Below, one piece after another: positions 58,022 through 64,000 of a DNA stretch of 64,000 nucleotides. A program made the translations under genes and the position numbers. Origin of the DNA: Rhodocytophaga aerolata (GTDB lineage: Bacteria; Bacteroidota; Bacteroidia; Cytophagales; 172606-1); contig NZ_JAUKPO010000037.1 in NCBI RefSeq assembly GCF_030503435.1, positions 1 through 64,000 of the forward strand, given 5' to 3'. The notes below the pieces were generated by a model. It worked only from the letters and a program-made list of their open reading frames with translations, ran no database searches and was not told the DNA's origin. Numbering within the stretch: the first letter of the stretch is position 1; each line of letters opens with the position of its first letter.

Positions 58022-60667
58022 ATGATTGATGATCATTTAATAGATGCTTTTATTGCATGCGAACATAAAGGATTTTTGATTAAAAAAGTATTGTCAGAGT
58101 TCCTATTTGATGATTTTGATGTAGTGCAGAAACAATTAAAAAAGCATTACAAAAGGCGCTTTATTGAGTTATACCAAAAAGATGGTACTCAATTTATATA
58201 CTGTGAGAATACTCATTTTGATCAGATCACAGTGAAACAGGCTCAGAATTACTTAGTAGATATTTGCTATGGGGATTCTACATATCATTTACATTTTGAT
58301 CTTGCCTACACAAAGCTCAAAGAACTGATTCCTATTTACCCTCTTATCACAGAGAATCCAACTCAAGAAGATAAATTACGTGCCGTAGTCAAAGCATTGA
58401 TTTTTAATGCCCAAAATAAAAAAACGAAAATTAAATATGTTCTCTTTATAAAAGGTGAAACAGTTAAAACTTACAAAATCCAGATTACCTCTCAGACTCA
58501 ACAAGGTAAAAAAGTTTTATTACAATTAAATAAATTATCTGTTGGAGAACTTATCACCAAACCGCAATGGAAATCACACTGTACAATTTGTTGTTTTCAG
58601 AAGATTTGCAGGAAAGAACTACAAGAAAAAGATGATCTTTCCTTAATAAGTGGATTAAAGCCGAAAGAAATTGCTAAGAAAAAAATTAAAGGAGTTTTTT
58701 CAATAACCCAGCTTTCATACACCTTTAGTCCTAAGAAGAAACTGTATTTTAAGAAAAGGTTCTTACCTGAGCTGAAAGCTCTTGCCCTTCGAGAACAGAA
58801 GACTTATGTTATTAATCCTCCTTTACTAAAAGAGGTAGAAACAGAACTATATTTTGATATAGAGGGAATACCCGATAGTAAGAACTACTACCTGATAGGT
58901 TTAATTATTAAAGACAAGAATAGTTTAAGGAAGTTTTCCTTTTGGGCTGAGGATACCTCTATGCATAACTTTATAGAATTTCTTGATATTATAATTTATT
59001 ATGCAGATTGTCCTTTTTATCATTTTAGTAGTTTTGAGATAACGGTGCTAAAATATGTGATTACAAAAATTGAGCAGGCTGGATACCGGCAGTTGATAGA
59101 GTCAATTATCCAAAAATCCATAAATCTACTAAAAGAATTTTCTGAAAATGTTTACCCTCCAACTTACACTAATTCACTTAAAGAAATAGCAAATTTTTTA
59201 GGCTTTGAATGGCAAGATAAAGACATAACAGGCTACAAAACTATTTTTTTGTATAAGCAGTGGCAAATAGAGAAAAGAAATAACATCAAAGAAGCTTTAA
59301 TTCGCTACAATATGGATGATTGCAAGGCTTTGATAGTAATTAAGGATTGGCTCAGCCAGATTGAAAGAAATGAGTTTATTACAAAGGTGTCTTCTCTAAA
59401 AACTCAGAGTACCTATAAGTTTGGTGATCCAGAATATATTATTCCAGAATGGAAAGAGATTAATCATTTTGCTTATTTCAACTACCAACGCGACAAGGTA
59501 TATTTTAAAACCAATACAATCTTAAAAGCTATAAAAAAGAAAAGTTCTCGTAGTAAAGCTCAAAAACCTAATCAAATAATAATTTTCCCCAAACCAGACA
59601 AATGCTATTTCTGTGGTCACAAAAAAGTATACAAGCACGATGACAAAGCAAAAATTATATTTGATTTAAAAATCAATAGCAGTGGTATAAAAAGATGGAT
59701 AATTTCTTTCAACAAAGGCCGCATTAGATGTGCAGCTTGTTGTAAAGTTTTTAATATTAATAATTTTAATAAAATTCCTAAGTATGGAAGAAATTTGATG
59801 ATTTGGAGTGTAAACCAGAATATATCTTATAATATCAGTTTTAGAAACATAGCGAACTCCATCAAAGAACAATTCGACATTCATTTACCCGAGAATGAAA
59901 CAGCTATTTTCAATTCAATCATCGCTAAAGAATATATGGAGACCTATCAGAACATCAAAAAATCTATCCTAGCAGGAAGTTTACTACACATTGATGAGAG
60001 TCCAATCAACATTAAAGAATTTGAAGCCAAATGCTACGTATGGGTTTTTGCGACGATGGATAGCGTGTTTTACTTATTTAGAAAAAATAGAGAAGCTGGT
60101 TTCTTGAAGGATTTTCTCCAAGATTTTAAAGGGGTAGTGGTTTCAGATTTCTATGCAGGATATGATTCTTTAGAATGTGCTCAGCAAAAATGTTTGATTC
60201 ACTTAATAAGAGATTTAAATGATGATCTGTTAAAGAACCCATTTAATGAGGAGTTTAAGTTTATAATCAAACACTTTACACTACTTCTAAGAAATATCAT
60301 AGATACCATTAATAAATACGGCTTGAAGAGGAGACATTTATATAAGCACGTTAAGGAAGCTAATCGCTTTTTTGATAATATTTTCACAAAAGACTTTGAA
60401 ACAGAAATTGCACGAGCCTACTATAAAAAATTTAAAAAGTATCGGGAAAAGCTATTTGTTTTTTTGAACTATGATGGCGTGCCCTGGAATAACAACAATG
60501 CAGAAGTAGCTATCAAACCATTTGCCATCCATAGAAACTATACAGGTGGACTTCACACAGAGAAAGGCATCAATGATTACCTTATTCTTCTAAGTATCCA
60601 GCAAACGTGTAGATATAGGAAACTAAGTTTCTTTGAATTTCTTAAATCTAATATCAAAAACATATAA
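58022..60667 (+). CDS. Fusion of a TM0106-type Cas4/RNase-H-like nuclease with an IS66 transposase
   Basis: An 881-residue AT-rich protein. Residues 1-225 follow TM0106/RecB-like nucleases: Fe-S Cys C13 and C187-x2-C190-x5-C196 as in Cas4, then DDLSLISGLKPKEI. The PD-(D/E)XK core is not clear: an Asp (FD93) is present but no ExK follows. Residues about 272-445 are the RNase-H-like part with D279-x-E281 (YFDIEG) and YNMDDCKAL (D432/D433). The helicase usual in longer family members is absent. A zinc knuckle (C528-x2-C531, C570-x2-C573) leads into an IS66 DDE domain: D658 (HIDES), D709 (VSDFYAGYD), E828 (NNNNAEVAIKP), then the family's C-terminal IHRNYTGGLHTEKGI. No IS66 accessory ORFs or terminal repeats are seen. 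I know no characterised protein with this layout. Confidence 0.85.
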   Translation: MIDDHLIDAFIACEHKGFLIKKVLSEFLFDDFDVVQKQLKKHYKRRFIELYQKDGTQFIYCENTHFDQITVKQAQNYLVDICYGDSTYHLHFDLAYTKLKELIPIYPLITENPTQEDKLRAVVKALIFNAQNKKTKIKYVLFIKGETVKTYKIQITSQTQQGKKVLLQLNKLSVGELITKPQWKSHCTICCFQKICRKELQEKDDLSLISGLKPKEIAKKKIKGVFSITQLSYTFSPKKKLYFKKRFLPELKALALREQKTYVINPPLLKEVETELYFDIEGIPDSKNYYLIGLIIKDKNSLRKFSFWAEDTSMHNFIEFLDIIIYYADCPFYHFSSFEITVLKYVITKIEQAGYRQLIESIIQKSINLLKEFSENVYPPTYTNSLKEIANFLGFEWQDKDITGYKTIFLYKQWQIEKRNNIKEALIRYNMDDCKALIVIKDWLSQIERNEFITKVSSLKTQSTYKFGDPEYIIPEWKEINHFAYFNYQRDKVYFKTNTILKAIKKKSSRSKAQKPNQIIIFPKPDKCYFCGHKKVYKHDDKAKIIFDLKINSSGIKRWIISFNKGRIRCAACCKVFNINNFNKIPKYGRNLMIWSVNQNISYNISFRNIANSIKEQFDIHLPENETAIFNSIIAKEYMETYQNIKKSILAGSLLHIDESPINIKEFEAKCYVWVFATMDSVFYLFRKNREAGFLKDFLQDFKGVVVSDFYAGYDSLECAQQKCLIHLIRDLNDDLLKNPFNEEFKFIIKHFTLLLRNIIDTINKYGLKRRHLYKHVKEANRFFDNIFTKDFETEIARAYYKKFKKYREKLFVFLNYDGVPWNNNNAEVAIKPFAIHRNYTGGLHTEKGINDYLILLSIQQTCRYRKLSFFEFLKSNIKNI

Positions 60668-60684
60668 GCTGTGTATATGGTCAT

Positions 60685-60703
60685 GTCAGGCCACTGTTTT
60701 TCG
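60685..60703. repeat. Sequence shared with the 56.4-kb remnant
   Basis: GTCAGGCCACTGTTTTTCG here matches GTCAGGCCCCCTGTTTTTCG at 56475-56494 with one substitution and one indel. The similarity continues on both sides with small indels (TATGGTC before, GATAG...AAAGAAAAC after). It begins 10 bp after the fusion gene's stop codon. Confidence 0.5.
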
Positions 60704-60735
60704 GATAGGGAGAAAGAAGAAAACTATCATAATTT

Positions 60736-60772
60736 AGAGTAAAGCGAAAGGGGAGATTATTTTAACTTCTCC
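60736..60772. repeat. Family A palindrome, copy A23
   Basis: AGAGTAAAGCGAAAGGGGAG, core ATTATTTTAAC, then TTCTCCT. It lies about 70 bp after the nuclease-transposase gene. Confidence 0.55.
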
Positions 60773-60940
60773 TACATGATATCTACAGCTTTCATTTACC
60801 AAAACCGGACATTGAATGTCCGTTTCCGCACACCTGATTCTATGCATAGAATTTGTAAATTGCCCATTTCTGCATGAAAAACCCTATTTCTTCAACTGGC
60901 ATAGCATTTGCTCAGCAAAAATAGATTTAATTCAAAACCC

Positions 60941-61279
60941 ATGAAGCGCACCTACTTAGGAGAGTTTGAAGAAATAGTGTTGCTAACAGTGATCTTATTA
61001 GAAGGTAATGCCTATGGGGTAGCGATTACCCACGAAATTATAGAGCAAACCGGCCGCAGTGTGCGCCTTAATCAGGTGCATGCTGCTTTGCACCGGCTGG
61101 AAGAAAAAGGCATGGTGTACTCCAAAATGGGAGAATCAACTGCCGAGCGTGGCGGCAGACGCAAACGACTCTTTACCATTACCGCCTATGGAGAGCAAAC
61201 CTTACTGGATATACAAGCCGTGCGTTCCCAATTTTTACAACTACTTCCCCGTCCGCTTAAACCGCTCACAAGTCTATGA
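60941..61279 (+). CDS. PadR-family transcriptional regulator
   Basis: From ATG 60941 (MKRTYLGEFEEIVLL) the product has 112 residues; the frame is open to 60908. The PadR winged helix reads GNAYGVAITHEIIEQTGRSV, then LNQVHAALHRLEEKGMVYSK, GGRRKRLFTIT and AYGEQTLL. It overlaps the permease gene by 4 bp (ATGA), a common PadR/permease arrangement in Cytophagales. It probably represses its own operon. Confidence 0.92.
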   Translation: MKRTYLGEFEEIVLLTVILLEGNAYGVAITHEIIEQTGRSVRLNQVHAALHRLEEKGMVYSKMGESTAERGGRRKRLFTITAYGEQTLLDIQAVRSQFLQLLPRPLKPLTSL

Positions 61280-63942
61280 AAAAGCCTGCCCAAGCCTCCA
61301 AACCCCAACCCCCGCGCCTGGCCGACAAACTTCTCGAATGGTTTTGTGCTCCTCATCTGCTGGAAGAACTGCAGGGAGATTTGCACGAAGAATTTTATTA
61401 CCAGCTAGAAAGGGTAGGAGAAAAGCGGGCCCGCCTGCGCTATGTCTGGGATGTGCTTGGCTTTATCCGTCCTTTTGCTATGAAATGTACCTCTTCCACT
61501 TATTCTTCCTCACCTTTACTTCATGTATCTATGTTCCAAAGCTACCTCACCATTGCCTTGCGCACCCTTTGGCGCAGCAAAGGCTATACATCGTTGAATA
61601 TTGCAGGGCTCTCTGTCGCCTTCTGCATCTGCACATTTCTGTTTCTGACGGTTCACTTTCAGCTCTCCTTTGACTCTTTTCACCAGGGCAAAGACCGCAT
61701 TTTTCAGACCTACTTTTTTAAAAATGAGCCTGAAGGGGCAAACTGGTCGGATAATATGCCCATGCCGTTGACCCCTGCTTTGAAAGCAAGCTATCCAGAA
61801 GTACAAGGTGCCACCAGAGTACTGTATAGCGGACACAGCTCCATTTCCTATAAGGGAAAGCGTGTGGATAAAAATGTAGTATTAACAGACCCGGATTTTC
61901 TCAGATTATTTTCCTTTCCGATGCTAAAAGGGCATCCGGAAAATGCCTTGCGTGATCTGAGCAGTATTATCATTAGCGAAAAGCTGGCCGGTGTGATATT
62001 TGGGAAAGAAGACCCTATAGGCAAAGTGCTGCAGCTGGGAAGCGAAGGCAAGCAGAAGGGATACATGGTAAGTGGTGTCATTGCTGACCCACCAGAGAAC
62101 TCTACCCTCCGCTACGATGCGGTAATCCGTATTGAAAATGCCGGAAATTACTTATCTACACAAAACCAGTGGGATGCCTTCTTTATGCAGACCTATATTA
62201 AACTGGCACCAGGGGTAGATAAAGCTGCATTTGAAAATAAACTTAAACCATTTGCAGATCAATATCTGGCCGAAGAATTTAGCCGTTTGAAAAATAAAGG
62301 AGCGAGGCCAGACAAAGCGGGAGATCTATTTGCTATCCGCCTAGTCAATCTTTCTGATGTCCATTTTGGTCCCACTGGAAATAAAGCTTCTCTCTATCAG
62401 TTGGTATGCCTTGCCTTTGTGATACTGCTGATTGCCTGCTTTAACTTTACTAATTTAAGTATGGCCCGCTGCTTTACCCGTGCCAGAGAAGTAGGGGTGC
62501 GCAAAACGCTAGGTGCACGCAAAGGGCAATTGTTTGTGCAGATATGGGGAGAAGCCATATTGCTTTGCCTAGCAGGTTTTATAGCCGGATTGTTGCTTAC
62601 CTATGTGCTTACACCAGGGTTCAATACCTTTTTTGGGGCTCACTTAACCTTGCAGTATATGTGGCAACCAGGTGTAATCCTGTTGCTGCTGACACTTTTT
62701 GTAGGGGTAGCTTTGATAGCCGGGGGATATCCTGCTCTTTTTATGTCAAAGTTTAATCCGGTGGAGGTGCTCAAGGGAAAAGTATCACTGAAACGCCCCG
62801 GCATTTTGCGAAACTCACTCATTGTCATGCAATTTGCGATGTCTGCCTTACTGGCTTGCTGCACGGTAATAGCCCTGCAACAGGAGCAGTATCTGCGTAG
62901 TATGCCTACGGGATTTGAAAAAGAGCAGGTGATTAGTATACCGGTGGGAAACAAAGCCGATGGCCGGCAGGTACTTGCACGTTTACGTAATAGGCTGGCC
63001 GGTGACCCAACGGTAATATCCATAACCGGTAGCGATGTAAACCTGGGTTATGGGAAGGATGGGGTCAGTTCAAGATCAGCTTTCAGCTTTACCTACAATG
63101 GCCGGGAAGTGTCTACCGACTGGTTGCTGGTGGATTACAATTACCTGAAAACCCTAAGTATTCCCCTGCTAGCAGGCCGGGAGTTTAATCCGGCTATCCC
63201 GACAGATTCTGTGAACCGGGTAATTATTACCCAAAGTATGGCCGATATGCTCGGTGAAGGGGAACCGGTAGGTAAAATTATCAGAGATGATAATAATCCG
63301 GAAGCGAAGGGCAATGAAGTGATTGGAGTAATTGCAGATTTCCATTTGTATGGGGCAACAAGTAAACTACACCCGATAACCATGCATATGTCTCATCATG
63401 AACCGATCAATTATATTTTTGTGCGGATAACACCCCAAAGTTTGCAAGGAGCCATAAGCCGCCTACAAGGAGCCTGGAAACAAGCTGCACCCGGAACAGA
63501 GTTTCTTGGCTCATTTGTAGACGAAAATGTGGATGCAATGTATGAAGACCAGAAGCGGTTTTCTCACCTGTTAACTTTAGCTTCAGGCATAGCCGTGTTG
63601 CTCTCCTGCGCAGGATTATTTGCCATAGCCTTGCTGGTCATCGAGCAGCGCACCAAAGAAATTGGCATCCGCAAAGTGCTGGGGGCTAATGTAAGTAGTA
63701 TCATACTCGTGCTTTCAAAAGAATTTGTAAAGCTAGTGCTTATTTCGCTTTCCATTGCCATCCCTGTAGCCTGGTGGCTGATGCAGGAGTGGCTGGCAAA
63801 CTTTCCTTATCAGATAGCCATTAGTGGCTGGGTGTTTGCAGGGGTGGGTGCCGCCGCCCTGCTTGTAGCCTTGCTAACAATTAGTGTTCACAGTATAAAA
63901 GCAGCATTGGCCAATCCGGTAAAAGCTCTGCGGCAGGAGTAG
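61276..63942 (+). CDS. FtsX/MacB-like ABC-transporter permease with prefix domain
   Basis: An 888-residue membrane protein. Residues about 12-75 are the permease-prefix domain seen in Bacteroidota (RLADKLLEWFCAPHLLEELQ). Then comes a MacB-like periplasmic core flanked by FtsX-type membrane modules: the first helix near 105-125 and the first FtsX block (about 370-510, with GVRKTLGARKGQLFVQIWGE), a second periplasmic core (about 540-750) and the last FtsX block (about 760-885, EIGIRKVLGANVSSIILVLS). No ATPase is encoded nearby, so it may use a separate ATPase or serve a mechanotransmission role. It is co-transcribed with the PadR gene. Confidence 0.92.
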   Translation: MKKPAQASKPQPPRLADKLLEWFCAPHLLEELQGDLHEEFYYQLERVGEKRARLRYVWDVLGFIRPFAMKCTSSTYSSSPLLHVSMFQSYLTIALRTLWRSKGYTSLNIAGLSVAFCICTFLFLTVHFQLSFDSFHQGKDRIFQTYFFKNEPEGANWSDNMPMPLTPALKASYPEVQGATRVLYSGHSSISYKGKRVDKNVVLTDPDFLRLFSFPMLKGHPENALRDLSSIIISEKLAGVIFGKEDPIGKVLQLGSEGKQKGYMVSGVIADPPENSTLRYDAVIRIENAGNYLSTQNQWDAFFMQTYIKLAPGVDKAAFENKLKPFADQYLAEEFSRLKNKGARPDKAGDLFAIRLVNLSDVHFGPTGNKASLYQLVCLAFVILLIACFNFTNLSMARCFTRAREVGVRKTLGARKGQLFVQIWGEAILLCLAGFIAGLLLTYVLTPGFNTFFGAHLTLQYMWQPGVILLLLTLFVGVALIAGGYPALFMSKFNPVEVLKGKVSLKRPGILRNSLIVMQFAMSALLACCTVIALQQEQYLRSMPTGFEKEQVISIPVGNKADGRQVLARLRNRLAGDPTVISITGSDVNLGYGKDGVSSRSAFSFTYNGREVSTDWLLVDYNYLKTLSIPLLAGREFNPAIPTDSVNRVIITQSMADMLGEGEPVGKIIRDDNNPEAKGNEVIGVIADFHLYGATSKLHPITMHMSHHEPINYIFVRITPQSLQGAISRLQGAWKQAAPGTEFLGSFVDENVDAMYEDQKRFSHLLTLASGIAVLLSCAGLFAIALLVIEQRTKEIGIRKVLGANVSSIILVLSKEFVKLVLISLSIAIPVAWWLMQEWLANFPYQIAISGWVFAGVGAAALLVALLTISVHSIKAALANPVKALRQE

Positions 63943-64000
63943 CCCAAAAAACGATCAATAGCCTAACTGTTGAACTGGTGACTTGAAGAGCAGGCCTATG

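Noticed and set aside
266..60772. Repeated palindromes considered as a CRISPR array
   Set aside because: Copies are scattered over 60 kb, differ in sequence and have no regular spacers; no cas genes are near. The Cas4-like domain at 58 kb belongs to a TM0106-type protein.
57742..60900. Terminal inverted repeats or target duplications of an IS66-like element around the fusion gene
   Set aside because: The flanks 57840-58021 and 60668-60800 were compared by eye and gave only short, unconvincing matches.

Overview
The window is a chromosomal segment from a member of the Bacteroidota, most likely the order Cytophagales; the genus cannot be fixed from sequence alone. The evidence is a SusR-like hybrid two-component regulator with an AraC output, an outer-membrane barrel with a carboxypeptidase-regulatory-like N-domain, a PadR/FtsX permease pair with an N-terminal prefix domain, TAnnTTTG-type -7 promoter boxes, weak Shine-Dalgarno sequences and a moderately AT-rich genome. 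No rRNA, tRNA or CRISPR array was recognised.

Layout. 0-10 kb: the tail of an outer-membrane protein, a PAS histidine kinase, a Gln-type subclass B3 metallo-beta-lactamase, a TIM-barrel sugar isomerase-like protein beside a multidomain PQQ-type sugar dehydrogenase/cytochrome c, a Nudix-HTH regulator and an Rpn-type nuclease. 10-15 kb: an ECF sigma factor fused to a bifunctional-nuclease (DUF151) domain, small hypotheticals, a non-coding segment with two exact DnaA boxes, a GNAT enzyme and an HTH/nucleotidyltransferase pair behind a perfect 24-bp-arm palindrome. 15-25 kb: the hybrid sensor, its probable outer-membrane partner and an SGNH-like/MBOAT O-acyltransferase pair. 25-36 kb is an accessory stretch: HAD hydrolase, orphan RHS tip with papain-like toxin and probable immunity gene, msrA, racemase, methyltransferases, lipoprotein, a decayed SnoaL gene, a candidate structured RNA and many intergenic palindromes. 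36-48 kb: redox functions (two SDRs, AraC and TetR regulators, a three-subunit PaoABC/YagTSR-like aldehyde oxidoreductase, an MBL hydrolase, a D-2-hydroxyacid dehydrogenase).

48-56 kb is a nitric-oxide/low-oxygen region: flavohaemoglobin, then a nine-gene co-directional run (DUF2249, cupin, cbb3-type oxidase subunits I and II, two small membrane proteins, group III truncated haemoglobin, hemerythrin, Rrf2-family regulator). It probably couples terminal respiration to NO handling under NsrR-like control.

56-61 kb holds the most unusual locus. A Fic AMP-transferase has two near-identical copies of a 33-34 bp operator-like site at its promoter. Divergent from it is an 881-residue AT-rich protein joining a Cas4-like Fe-S module, a TM0106-type RNase-H-like domain and an apparently complete IS66 DDE transposase. 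The window ends with a PadR regulator and an FtsX-type permease.

Two families of imperfect intergenic palindromes (about 23 copies of one, 9 of the other) lie in most long gaps across the window. One family shows compensatory base changes between its arms.
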